NCBI GenBank assembly: GCA_028641055.1
Contig: CM054059.1
Span: forward strand, 437,126,515-437,190,514
Reading direction: 5' to 3'
Origin: Alopecurus myosuroides
Taxonomy: Eukaryota; Streptophyta; Magnoliopsida; Poales; Poaceae
DNA length: 64,000 bases
Shown here: positions 1 through 9,113 of the stretch, piece after piece
Position numbering within the stretch: the first letter of the stretch is position 1
Layout of the letters: each line of letters opens with the position of its first letter
The notes under the pieces: model-generated
Told to the model about the DNA's origin: nothing
Database searches by the model: none
What the model saw: only the letters and a program-made list of their open reading frames with translations
Program-made: the position numbers and the translations under genes

Positions 1-423
1 TCACCAACTAGAGCACCTAACTGCGTCTTAAGGGAGGAGATTAGGAGATGACTCACGGATTATTGACGAAGACATGATTGCCTGCTTGATGCAGGCAGGA
101 CTTGGGGTCGATGTAGATGCGCCATGGTCATGGAGGAGACCCATGGCTGCCGGCACTGCCCTTGGAGGTGGCCGGCGGTGGTCTTGGCCTTCTGGCCCCT
201 TCAGCACCCTTTTCGGATCAGACGGTTAGGAGGTTTTTCTCGTACGTGTATCTCTCATCTCTTTTCAGAGATCGTTAGCTCCTCGTTATATATGTGGTGC
301 TGTGGGACCAGGGACCAAACCAGTTGGTTTTGGGTGCCCTGATCAGGCACGTACGTTAGCTGGGAGGTGGACTTTGTCCCCCCTTATTTCTCTCTCGTTT
401 GTTAGACGAGATCAATCCCAACA
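1..423 (-). repeat. 3' LTR of element K (truncated by window edge)
   Basis: Matches 5643-6065 with a single mismatch seen by eye. It ends ...CCCAACA at 423. On the minus strand it begins TGTTGGGATTGATC. The first 46 bases of the LTR lie before the window. Confidence 0.9.
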
Positions 424-435
424 TTCTCCCCCTTG
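424..435 (-). promoter_or_regulatory. Polypurine tract of element K
   Basis: The plus strand reads ttctcccccttg directly after the LTR. On the minus strand this is CAAGGGGGAGAA, a purine run abutting the 3' LTR, as expected for the second-strand primer of a Copia element. Similar AGGGGGAG-type runs recur at about 1551 and 2461. Confidence 0.75.
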
Positions 436-2640
436 ATCGTATGGATAACAAAACATCATAAGCCCACCCTCAATAGAAATAACATACCAAGGTAAGGTGT
501 TACAGTGACAAAAGAAAAGTTACCGAACCTCAGTACCTATAGTACACCTTTCTATTTTGAAATGGATAGCTTATATTTTATGGGAGTTGGTTTATTCAAC
601 GGTCCTTATTTCCAGAATCAAAAAGCTTCCCGGTAACCCATGCCGGCAACTTAATCTTAAATATGGGTGGTAAGCCTCAAGTGTTGGATCCATAAAACAT
701 ACAAATCTTATTTGTATGCTTAACATCAATATCTTGATTCTGTATTCTATCTTTCACAACACGAAAACATATCGTCAATGGTTTTGGCAACACCATTTGA
801 CTTGTTGTTACTCACATAGAAAACTGCCTGTTCATATTGCAGCAAGTGGTTTAGAAATTATATCTACCACTTTAATTGCGGGATTAAAACTTCTTGACAT
901 ACAACCTGCCCTTTAGCCTCTTAACATGTCACATGATAAATTTTGCATCATCACTAATGCCATTCGAGTTATTTTAGAGCTTTTCCACGATATAGCTCCA
1001 TATGCGGGAGTGGGGATGTAACATCACGTGGAAACTTTAATATCCACACATCTCGCATAAACAATGTCTGAATAACCCACGATATCGAGGTTACCAGACT
1101 TTTTTACTAGTGAGCATGTAAACTTTATTGCCTTGCATATGTGCAAGACTTTTGGCGGCCTTCCAGTGGCCCATTTCTGGACTTATTTGTACCTTTGCCA
1201 ATCATCCCAACATGAGTAGGGCAATTTCATATTTGAATACTTACATTGCTTCTGACAGCTAAAGCATAAGGAACCAACATTATCTGATCAGTTCATAATG
1301 GTTCCTTGGACACTAAAATGTCCACCTTGATTGCCCTTTACTTTAGTAGCAGGTGTGACAGAGTAATAGTGCACTCTATCGACGTATGTCATCGTAATAA
1401 AACTTATACTCCTTTTGGACCAATATCTTGGTGAAACTCAATACAACCGATGTATGAGACATCACCAAGATCCCTTATATCACAAATAAAAGATAGAAAT
1501 TTTTCTGGCTAACCAAAAATTATTTCGGTCTTCACAAGGTAGTAATCTTACTCCCCCTCGTCTTATGGTATGAGTGTCCAAAACGCTCGTCTTATTTCAT
1601 AATATAATTTCTTTAGGCAACATACCCATATGTTAACTTCACTTAAATGACATAACCCAAGGGTTGAGTTATACATATATTCTTAACTTGGTTAACACAA
1701 GAGTATGTTATAATAATAGCACAAGCGTCACAACAACTCACGCTATTGAGTTCCATGCATCATTAGAGCCTATTATCACATAATCCTCTAAGATGACCTT
1801 TCACACACATTATCGATCATAGGGCAACTGTTGAGTCTCAACACAAAGTGTTGCATTAGGCATTTCTTCACAACTTACTTGATCCATATGAACAAAGATC
1901 TAATGGACTTGTCCTTAAGATTCATGTTCATACGCTCCAAGTTCCCTGATGATCATTTTAGAAGAAAATGGAAACTATATCCAAAATCCTCATAATTTTT
2001 TTTTTCTAAAACCACAACACCGTTGGGCAGAAGATGGAAAAGAACTTCTTGAACTGTGACACATGATCATAAAACGACGTTGGTCAGGAATATAACCATG
2101 AGCCACATGATACTGACAGGAAACTTGCAACTTAAGTGAAGTGTGAGACATGATTATAAACGATGTTGGTCAGAAATATAACCATGAGTCACGTCATAAT
2201 TAATATTAGATTAACAATCTTTCCCTTTGACATTCATTTGTGATTCATAATTCTCATAAGGGGATGTGTGATTCATAATACACATAAGGGGAATAAATAT
2301 ACATTATCATTCTAAAAGAATTCATAACCTTCAAGTGATTTCCATTAACTCTAACCATTCAACCATTCATTCTCCAAAATAAGACTTCTCATTGGTTCCA
2401 TCCTACTTGGAGAATTAAAACATAAAAACATTTCTCATTTTCAATGAGAAGACATTCTATTCTCCCCCTCGAAATGTGGTAAATAAACATGACCACAATT
2501 TCGAAGAGGTTTCATATCATTGTTACAAAACATATAATTTATCGAGGACATAAATATTCTCACCACATGGTAAGAAATCATTAGGAACATTGCATTGAAA
2601 AACCCCTGAATAAGCAAAATGTCTCATAATGCTTTATTCT
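424..2640 (-). other. AT-rich non-coding interior of element K, 3' part
   Basis: AT-rich sequence with many short stop-limited frames on both strands. No protease, integrase, reverse transcriptase or RNase H motif was found. Two further polypurine-like runs (minus strand) sit at about 1551-1560 and 2461-2471. It looks like long-decayed or never-coding retroelement interior. Confidence 0.6.
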
Positions 2641-2990
2641 GTATTATCCTCATAGCAAGACCCCTTAAATCTCGTTCTCAACGGGCAATACATCTTTAAA
2701 ATATTTCTCAATGGAGACCAAATACTCTTTGGAATACATTGAGTCAGGTATTGCACTTTTAATCTCAGAGGAGATGGTATGCTTCATAATAAGGAGTGAA
2801 ACTTTGTTCGACATCTCCCACTCAGCTGCTTTTGGGTCAGACGTTTCCTTCTCCTCAACTGAATTCACTAAAAGAACTCTGGGGGCCTCATCGTACAATG
2901 CATGACGAAGGTAAGAAATCTCTATCTAGAAGAGAATCCTTTCCTTCCACTTTTGAAGATTACCCCAATGTTAAAAAATGAACTCTACTT
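2640..2990 (-). pseudogene. gag: Copia gag fragment of element K
   Basis: The minus-strand frame 2898-2665 carries a stretch resembling the N-terminal half of plant Copia Gag: a short acidic segment, then E-W-E-x-S-N-K-x-S-L-x-I-M-K, then I-K-x-A-I-P-D-S and a K-E-Y-L-x-x-I-E-K-Y-F segment. The equivalent family region normally reads E-W-E-x-S-N-R-x-S-L-x-x-M and K-E-F-L-x-x-I-E-x-x-F. Sequence just upstream (2990-2900, minus) continues the similarity in other frames, so at least one frameshift lies near 2900. It sits about 2.7 kb from the 5' LTR, unusually far for gag, because of the gene-like block between. Not functional as it stands. The assignment rests on motif recall, not a search. Confidence 0.6.
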
Positions 2991-4480
2991 TGTGGTCCTT
3001 TGCGAAAACAAGGAAACATCTTTATGAGCATCAATATGAACTTCAAACATAATGAAACTTGTAACAAAATGAATCATGAACAAGTTCTAGTGATGTTATA
3101 ATCCGTACAACCGTTGGGTTGAAACAGAGAATAACATTACTCATCCCGGAAATTGGACATGACACTAATCAACGTTGGTCAGAATAATGTCATATACAAT
3201 AAAACATATGCTCATAAATGAAATCTCTAACATCATGTTTTGACTATAGAAATTTAATCACATAATGATCAGCAAAGTCCTATGCTAAATTAATAGCGGA
3301 AGTAACATAAAATACCAGTACATGATTCAATCCAACGTGTTATTAGACACATGGATTCATAATTTATTACTGATCTTCTTGCCTTAAACTTTGACATCAT
3401 AATTTCAGTAACATCGATACAACATGTCAAGATTTATCATTAATACTTTGAATGTCACGATAACAAAAGTATCATTCATTATGAACATTCTCATCGTGGC
3501 ATTTCACAGAGTAAACAATAGACTGACATCCTTAATGAAAATGACATTATAAACATTCTCCAAATAAATTTTGGATATTACGTCATGAATTTCACCAAAT
3601 GATTATATTTGGTCTACTTAATAGTCAAATGAATGACAACACTTGATCATGATATAATATTAAATTCTCTAAACATCCTCATCTAGAGAATATATTACAT
3701 CATGAATTTCACCGAAAAATAACATTCAATAACTATTAATAGTCAACTTATGACCATGATATTATAATTCTCTAAATATCTTTATTCAGAGAATCATCAT
3801 AGTGAGACTTCATCACCTTGTGCACGCACTCGGCATAATACTTTAACATTATGGCTCATCATTGTTAGGCTGCGTAGTGCGCTGCGGAAAAGCGAACCAC
3901 ACAACAATTAACATTTATTTAAGGTGATCTCGGCCCATTAGAGATGAGCACATCATAAATAAACGCCATAATCACGACATCAACATAAAACTTCATTCTC
4001 AAATAAAATCCCTCAACAAAATATACAGAAACTATAGAGAAATACTCATAATTGTGCTCAAACCAAACATCATCTCATAACATTCATAATTCAACTTTAA
4101 AATTCTAAAGAGTAAATGACTCGCATTAATTTTATAGCAATGTATCCCCCCTTAAAAAATTAGCCATTTTCCAATATAAAAAGTGCATAAAACATTATTC
4201 GAAAACTTAATCTCGATAAAATGCAATGAAACACATGACTACTTCATCATACAAAAAAGTCACATCACTCTCAAAAATAAAAATAAATAAATAGACTCTT
4301 AATACTCAACATTCGTTGACACTTAAAATGATACTCAACATTATATATAATATCTTAGGAATTTATCTGATTAAACAGTGCATAATACATTATCACAAAA
4401 ACTTTAAATAAATTACTACACTGGAAAAAAAAAAACTCCAAAACTGTAATTCGGCCCAAAACCTACGGGTGCACTTAAGG
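2991..4480. other. AT-rich interior of element K without recognisable genes
   Basis: Low-complexity AT-rich sequence with repeated variants of atcatgaatttcacc and ctctaaa..catc (for example 3590-3600 and 3701-3712). No long open frame and no RNA signature seen. Confidence 0.5.
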
Positions 4481-5345
4481 AATTCCCGCCTAAGCGGTCG
4501 TTAAAAGCACAACTGTGCCACGGGCCATTCCAGCCTGGACCGAAACCCATGGCAAAAATGGCCCAGTTAGGACCCGGAGGCCTGTCATCACTCCGCGTCG
4601 CTGTCGACCGTCCGATCGAATCCGATGGTCACGAGGCACCCCGCGTTGAACAAAACCGTGGTCGGCTGGAAACCCTACCCATTTTCTGTTCTCCCCCCGA
4701 TTCCCCCGGTTGACTGAGGAGAGCGGCGACCTGGAGCGGCGGCTGGAGCCACGCCTGTCCATGGCAGCGCGGCAGCTTCCCTCGCCGGAGAAGCGTGTAG
4801 TGGACCAAGTCCCGCGCTCCTCCGTCGATGGCAACTTCCTGCGTCGCTCGCGTGGTTTATGGATGGGTTCAGTCGCCGAATGAAGAAAGACTCGAGCTTG
4901 CAAGCCTCGATTCCACCCGGTGCTTGAGGTTGACGGCGGCGTGCATAGCGCGGAGGCGGAGCATCGCTTTCGTCCATAAGTTCGGGGCGGCGGTTTCAAC
5001 CGGAAAAGGAGCCTACGCCGGCGCCGCAAATCGCCATTAGGAGAAGACGACGGCGCGCATGGCGCGGTGGCCGTGCGTCTCGTTCATTTGGTGCAACCAG
5101 CAGCCAGTGCCAAGAGTGGCCATGAGTGGCGACGACGGCGCGTTTGGCGCCGTGCGCCGTCTTGTCCATTTGGTGCCACCGCAGCTCAAGGTAAGAACTT
5201 CCGAACCCTAAAGCTTCGAAATTTTGTGCTTGATTTGCATTTTAGGGTTCGTCAACATTTGGGGAATTTCTGGCTAGGGTTAGGGTTTCGATTTTGGGGA
5301 TTTTCGTTTCTTCAATTTGCATTGCATACTCCCCTTCTTCTAATT
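4480..5345 (+). other. GC-rich gene-like block inside element K, possibly captured host sequence
   Basis: Composition jumps from AT-rich to GC-rich between about 4480 and 5190, then falls again after a canonical donor-like CAAG|GTAAGA at 5190/5191. The following segment has the aaccctaa / agggtttcg wording common in plant first introns. Two imperfect copies of a roughly 55-bp unit (about 5049-5103 and 5134-5184) each contain the word catttggtgc. This looks like a 5' UTR or first exon plus the start of an intron, in plus orientation, i.e. antisense to the element. The longest frames (4490-5029 minus; 4828-5040 plus) match nothing I know. It could instead be the native leader of the element family. 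Confidence 0.4.
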
Positions 5346-5583
5346 TCTTAAAAAACGGAACAGTACTAAAACTTGAGCATTTAAAACAGCCGAGCTTAAC
5401 AGTGAACAGTCAAACATCATCATAGGCTAATTACAATACTTAAACATGATGATTATTAGCTCTGATCCGTAGCAAATTAGAATGCAACTTCATCATAAAC
5501 AGGATCATTACATTAGACCGAGGCTAACTATTTTCCCTAATCACAATTTATAACATACTTAGGGCACTAAGGTGGTCAGACCA

Positions 5584-5595
5584 GCTCTGATACCA
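5584..5595 (-). promoter_or_regulatory. Primer-binding site of element K
   Basis: The plus strand gctctgatacca is the reverse complement of TGGTATCAGAGC, the usual initiator-tRNA-Met binding site of plant Copia elements. It is one base from the LTR end at 5597. This fixes the element orientation as minus. Confidence 0.88.
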
Positions 5596-5596
5596 A

Positions 5597-6065
5597 TGTT
5601 AGATTTAATTCCTCCTCAAAGGAGGACAAGATCTTAAACTGATCACCAACTAGAGCACCTAACTGCGTCTTAAGGGAGGGGATTAGGAGATGACTCACGG
5701 ATTATTGACGAAGACATGATTGCCTGCTTGATGCAGGCAGGACTTGGGGTCGATGTAGATGCGCCATGGTCATGGAGGAGACCCATGGCTGCCGGCACTG
5801 CCCTTGGAGGTGGCCGGCGGTGGTCTTGGCCTTCTGGCCCCTTCAGCACCCTTTTCGGATCAGACGGTTAGGAGGTTTTTCTCGTACGTGTATCTCTCAT
5901 CTCTTTTCAGAGATCGTTAGCTCCTCGTTATATATGTGGTGCTGTGGGACCAGGGACCAAACCAGTTGGTTTTGGGTGCCCTGATCAGGCACGTACGTTA
6001 GCTGGGAGGTGGACTTTGTCCCCCCTTATTTCTCTCTCGTTTGTTAGACGAGATCAATCCCAACA
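5597..6065 (-). repeat. 5' LTR of element K (469 bp)
   Basis: Starts TGTTAGATTT and ends CCCAACA on the plus strand. A TATA box on the minus strand (TATATAA, 5928-5934; the equivalent in the left LTR is at 286-292) suits promoter activity toward the interior. The base after it begins ctcga, the presumed right target-site duplication; its partner is outside the window. Confidence 0.9.
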
Positions 6066-6510
6066 CTCGATATATCTGAACTTGAAAAGAAATTCATGTC
6101 TGACATTATTAGACCAGAGAGAGCTTTTGTTATATTGTGGTGGCAACACTGTGACTATCAAAGCTGAGATGAATCTGCCGCAGCATATACATCAGCAGAC
6201 GAATACAATATGTCTCGGCAGTGTGTCTGAACTCTGAACATGGTTGCTTCCTTGGAAGAAAGAACAAGATTGATGATTGAGATATGAGCACACGGAAACT
6301 AATTCGAGAGACGAACCGAGATGGAATCTGTCGGCGGAGATGGGCCGACGCCGGCGAGTCCCCTTGTCTCCAACAGATACGTCGGGGGCGCCCGGGCGCC
6401 GTTCGTCGCCGGCTAGATTTTTCTTCCACGGCGTAGCATCCGCCGCTGCCGTAGTCAACGACCACCATTGTGATTCTTGGAGGCCTAGCAGCACCCATCC
6501 GCTGCTTCGA
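6066..6510. other. Unassigned sequence upstream of the U5 cluster
   Basis: Moderately GC-rich after 6320. Overlapping frames of 115-200 codons exist on both strands (6277-6624 plus; 6192-6566 and 6130-6732 minus), but none shows a motif I recognise, and the last overlaps the U5 promoter. Probably upstream flank of the snRNA locus or an old gene fragment. No function assigned. Confidence 0.4.
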
Positions 6511-6682
6511 GGCCCAACAAGTGCTGAAAGCCAGCATACCTGTGTGGGCTTTTTGCTGGTAATCACGTTCAGCGGCAGTACAACGGAAAACAGTTGTCCG
6601 AGATATGCGTCTTCGTTCGTTTAGTGATTTAGTCCCACACCGCCTAGCCGAGGGAGATGAGGCTAGCAGCTCGCTTACATAA
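6511..6682 (+). promoter_or_regulatory. U5 snRNA copy 1 promoter (MSP, USE, TATA)
   Basis: The upstream sequence element reads GTCCCACACCG at 6632-6642, against the plant snRNA consensus RTCCCACATCG. Exactly 33 bp separate it from TACATAA (6676-6682). A spacing of about 33-34 bp is the known signature of RNA polymerase II plant snRNA promoters; polymerase III types have about ten fewer. Monocot-specific RGCCCR motifs occur upstream: GGCCCA at 6511-6516 and, inverted, TGGGCT at 6545-6550. Confidence 0.85.
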
Positions 6683-6707
6683 GAGGGCGGGGTGGGAGCG
6701 TTGAGAG

Positions 6708-6837
6708 GCACGCAGCTGCGTGGTGAGCACAAAGCGAACTATTCTTTCGCCTTTTACTAAAGAATACCGTGTGCACGCCACAAATAGCAGCATACGCTAA
6801 TTTTTTAAGGGTGTTTTCTTCTTGTGAGGAAACACCT
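6708..6837 (+). ncRNA. U5: U5 spliceosomal snRNA, copy 1
   Basis: Contains the invariant U5 loop I, CGCCTTTTACTA (6748-6759), which holds exon ends during splicing. It is closed by a perfect 8-bp stem TATTCTTT / AAAGAATA (6740-6747 / 6759-6766). Below it GTGGTGAGCAC (6720-6730) pairs with GTGCACGCCAC (6771-6781), with a wobble and one mismatch. An Sm-type site AATTTTTTAAG (6799-6809) follows, then a 10-bp terminal hairpin GGTGTTTTCT / AGGAAACACC (6810-6819 / 6827-6836). Order and size fit plant U5. The start is inferred from the TATA position about 25-30 bp upstream. The Sm site has AAG rather than a plain G after the U run, so activity is likely but not certain. Confidence 0.9.
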
Positions 6838-7025
6838 ACAGACATGAAATTTAAAGTTTTGTTTGTAACAAACGGGAACTTCCAAATGGTATATTCGTTA
6901 CAGTAATATGTTGTGGTAACGGTTCCGAATATCTGTTTTTTATTTCCGGACGTCACGAAACTTGCCGCGTCATGTGAGTACCAGCAAGGGCCGGTGAGTA
7001 CTGGGTTGCGCCTTCGCGACATGTG
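6838..7025. other. Spacer between U5 copies 1 and 2
   Basis: No open frame of note. Just after each hairpin is a related AT-rich segment (aaatttaaagttttg in copy 1, ttcaagtttttg in copy 2) that could include a degenerate plant snRNA 3'-end box, though the AGTNNAA core is not matched exactly. Confidence 0.45.
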
Positions 7026-7185
7026 AGCCCAAACAAGTGGCTCACTGCCTTTCGCGTGGGCTGACTGCCAGAAAGGCCCAAAGCCGGTATACTCTAGCTT
7101 CGCTGGTGAACGAGGAGACAGGCGCTTCCATTGAGTCCCACACTGCCTAGCTAAGAGAGTCGGGGCAGGTAGCTCGGCTACATAA
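7026..7185 (+). promoter_or_regulatory. U5 snRNA copy 2 promoter (MSP x3, USE, TATA)
   Basis: USE GTCCCACACTG at 7135-7145, again exactly 33 bp before TACATAA (7179-7185). Three monocot RGCCCR motifs lie within 110 bp upstream: AGCCCA 7026-7031, inverted TGGGCT 7057-7062 and GGCCCA 7075-7080. This is the best-equipped promoter in the cluster. Confidence 0.87.
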
Positions 7186-7210
7186 GAGGGCGGGGTGCGA
7201 GCGGTGAAAG

Positions 7211-7340
7211 GCACGCAGCTGCGTGGTGAGCACAAAGCGAACTATTCTTTCGCCTTTTACTAAAGAATACCGTGTGCACGCCACAAATAGCAGCATACGC
7301 TAATTTTTAACTGGTGTTTTCTCTTTGTGAGGAAACGCCT
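7211..7340 (+). ncRNA. U5: U5 spliceosomal snRNA, copy 2
   Basis: Lies 503 bp downstream of copy 1 and is almost identical through the 5' stem, loop I (7251-7262 region) and the lower stem. Differences cluster at the 3' end: the Sm-type run is AATTTTTAAC and the terminal hairpin is GGTGTTTTCT / AGGAAACGCC, where an A-to-G change keeps pairing as a U-G wobble. A complete promoter precedes it. Probably expressed; 5' end inferred from TATA spacing. Confidence 0.9.
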
Positions 7341-7424
7341 ACAAATCTAAACTTTCAAGTTTTTGTCGAATCAATCTGTCAACCGTAATATGTCGTGGTA
7401 ATAATTGTGAAAAAAAATTGAGGT

Positions 7425-7830
7425 TGCGGAAAAAAATTGAGGTTGCGGCTATGGGCATCTCCAATGTTTAAGATGTGCCCCAGCAGAAAGGTGGAGCTCG
7501 GCTATATAAGAAGGCGGGGTGCTCTCGCCTATATAAGAAGGCGGGGTGTAAGCGTTGAGAGGCATCTCCAATGTTTAAGTTCAAGTCAGACCATAAGCTA
7601 TGCCCCAACAGAGGCATCTCCAATGTGTTGAGACGCATCTCCAATGTTTAAGTTCAATTTAGACCATAAGCTATGCCCCAACAGAAATGTGGAGCTCGGC
7701 TACATAAGAAGGCGGGGTGCGAGCGTTGAGAGGCATCTCCAATGTTTAAGTTCAATTCGGACCATAAGTTATGCCCCAACAGAAAGGTGGAGCTCGGCTA
7801 CATAAGAAGGCGGGGTGCGAGCGTTGAGAG
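7425..7830 (+). repeat. Tandem array of U5 promoter fragments
   Basis: Four TATA-to-start segments of the type ctacataagaaggcggggtg occur around 7503, 7530, 7700 and 7799 (the first two read ctatataag). They are separated by copies of a different unit containing gcatctccaatgtttaag and tatgccccaacag (about 7455, 7563, 7637, 7732). No USE is present in any unit and no U5 body follows except the stub at 7831. A duplicated short word, aaaaaaattgaggttgcgg, starts the array near 7412-7447. It looks like repeated unequal exchange or replication slippage within the cluster. Confidence 0.75.
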
Positions 7831-7855
7831 GCACGCAGCTGCGTGGTGAGCACAA
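7831..7855 (+). pseudogene. U5 snRNA 5' stub
   Basis: Twenty-five bases identical to the 5' end of copies 1 and 2 (gcacgcagctgcg through gcacaa), preceded by TATA at 7799, then a jump into another promoter unit (ggtggagctc). Loop I, the Sm site and the hairpin are missing. Non-functional. Confidence 0.8.
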
Positions 7856-7869
7856 GGTGGAGCTCAGCT

Positions 7870-8531
7870 CACGCCGGCCGTTCGGGTTACCCGAAAAATT
7901 CGGGTCGGGTTATTCGGATTTTTGAAAATTCGGGTTCTGAAAAATGATACCCGAAATTTAGCCAAAATAATAAGAACCCGAGAATTCGGGTTCGGGTTTT
8001 CCCGATTTACCCGAATAGGAGCATCACTTAAAGAAATTCATTAATGCATCAGAGCCGTAACTACTAGAGGAGGACTTAGGAAGATCGATCAGCACAACGA
8101 TGCACCCGTACACGTAGTATAGGTCTCTCACCGGAGCAACTTCATCATAACATGCGCTCTACACTCCTATTCGGGTACCTGAGTTCACTCCAGGGAGGTG
8201 GCGAGCGCTGCGCTGTACCACAGTATGCCGTCAAGATAGGCGACGGGCACTGCGCTGTACCCCAGCATGCCATCAAGGTAGATGGCGGGCGTTGTATATC
8301 ACCACAACACGTCATCGAGTTCAATTCACGTTGTTAGGCTATGCGGGAGTTTAATTCATTGTATTGGGCTAAAATTCGGGTTATTCGGGTTGTTCGGGTT
8401 ATAGAAGTATAAAGCCGAATTTTCCATATAAAATTTGGGTTTTTCGAATTGACACCCGAATAGGTGCTCGGGTTTAGGCTATTCGAATTCGGGTTCGGGC
8501 TTCGGGTTTCGAGTTTTATGCCCAGCGTGAA
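7870..8531. mobile_element. hAT-like non-autonomous DNA element inserted in a U5 promoter
   Basis: About 660 bp rich in subterminal direct and inverted copies of ttcgggt / acccgaa, clustered at 7880-8030 and 8370-8515. The ends are weakly inverted (CACGCCGG at 7870 and, inverted, CACGCTGG at about 8522-8529). It is flanked by near-identical gctcagct (7862-7869) and gctcggct (8532-8539), consistent with an 8-bp hAT target duplication. Removing it rejoins a promoter unit to the TATA of U5 copy 3. Two tandem imperfect segments in the middle (8183-8300) share gcgctgtacc. No transposase. The exact ends are uncertain by a few bases. Confidence 0.6.
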
Positions 8532-8538
8532 GCTCGGC

Positions 8539-8545
8539 TACATAA
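8539..8545 (+). promoter_or_regulatory. TATA box of U5 copy 3, lacking a USE
   Basis: TACATAA within ggctacataagaaggcgg, identical to the array units. No USE is seen 33 bp upstream: the hAT-like element ends there, and the pre-insertion sequence would have been an array unit also without USE. Confidence 0.6.
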
Positions 8546-8569
8546 GAAGGCGGGGTGCGAGCGTTGAGA

Positions 8570-8699
8570 GACACGCAGCTGTGTGGTGAGCACAAAGCGA
8601 ACCATTCTTTCGCCTTTTACTAAAGAATACCGTGTGCATGCCACAATAAGCAGCATATAATAATTTTTAATGGTGTTTTCTCTCTGTGAGAAAGCACCA
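8570..8699 (+). ncRNA. U5: U5 spliceosomal snRNA, copy 3 (RNA complete, promoter defective)
   Basis: Loop I is intact with a 7-bp stem ATTCTTT / AAAGAAT; the eighth pair is lost (C opposite A). The lower stem partner changes gtgcacgccac to gtgcatgccac, still able to pair by wobble. The Sm-type run is AATTTTTAAT. The terminal hairpin GGTGTTTTCT (8672-8681) / AGAAAGCACC (8689-8698) is fully paired, despite two changes relative to copy 1. The retained folding argues for past function. The missing USE suggests it is now weak or silent. Confidence 0.82.
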
Positions 8700-8803
8700 A
8701 CAATTCGGAGAAATAAATTCCGTTACCGAAACGGTAAGTGTACAATGCTACAATTGTGAACAAATAGTCGGTATTTTGTGGCCGGATAGCCTCCGGTCTG
8801 TTT

Positions 8804-9113
8804 GAGTGGCATGGTATTTTTTGACATGGTGTTTTTTGACATGTGGAATGTTTGGTTCTGTGGCCCATTTTCGCCATATGGAGCTCAAAAATACCCCCAT
8901 TCTCATTATTAAATCTCCTCCATTCTCATTCTCAAGATTTAAGACTACTCCTTTCATACCGCTGGCAAATTCTTTTGACATGTGGTGAGTGGCATGGTGT
9001 TTTTTTTGACATGTGGCGTGTCTAGTTCTGTGGCCCATTTTCTGCCATATGGAGCACATAAATACCTCCATTCTCAAGATTTAAGGCTACTCATTTCATA
9101 CCGTTGGCAAATT
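8804..9113. repeat. Two-copy tandem duplication
   Basis: Copies begin gagtggcatggt at 8804 and 8987 and share gacatgtgg, ttctgtggcccatttt, catatggagc and ttcataccg..ggcaaattc. The second copy is shorter because of an internal deletion. No open frame of interest and no terminal signature. Confidence 0.75.

Larger units (their letters stand above)
1..6065 (-). mobile_element. Copia-type LTR retrotransposon K, non-autonomous, left end outside window
   Basis: A 423-base direct repeat (1-423 and 5643-6065) brackets a 5.2-kb interior. The right repeat is complete (5597-6065, 469 bp, TG...CA ends). A primer-binding site (reverse complement of TGGTATCAGAGC, initiator tRNA-Met type) lies next to the right LTR and a polypurine tract next to the left one, so the element reads on the minus strand with its 5' LTR on the right. 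The interior has no recognisable protease, integrase or reverse transcriptase, only a broken gag piece and a gene-like block. By eye the two LTRs differ at one position (38 versus 5680), so the insertion is young although coding capacity is gone; it must have moved with enzymes from a relative. Confidence 0.88.

Noticed and set aside
124..342. 72-codon frame in the K LTR, repeated at 5766-5984
   Set aside because: Present twice only because it is in the LTR; no motif, and antisense to the element.
4490..5029. 179-codon minus-strand frame in the GC-rich block of K
   Set aside because: High GC removes stops by chance; Arg-rich composition without motifs, and the splice-donor evidence points to the other strand.
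6838..6860. Plant snRNA 3' box after U5 copy 1
   Set aside because: AGT occurs at a suitable distance but the AGTNNAA core is not matched, so not listed as a feature.
6130..7235. Minus-strand frames over the U5 promoters and genes
   Set aside because: Two frames begin with nearly the same short sequence because they are the complement of duplicated U5 promoter/RNA sequence; no protein signature.
8620..9077. Minus-strand frames with repeated M-G-H-R-T segments
   Set aside because: Caused by the two-copy tandem duplication at 8804-9113; not a conserved protein.
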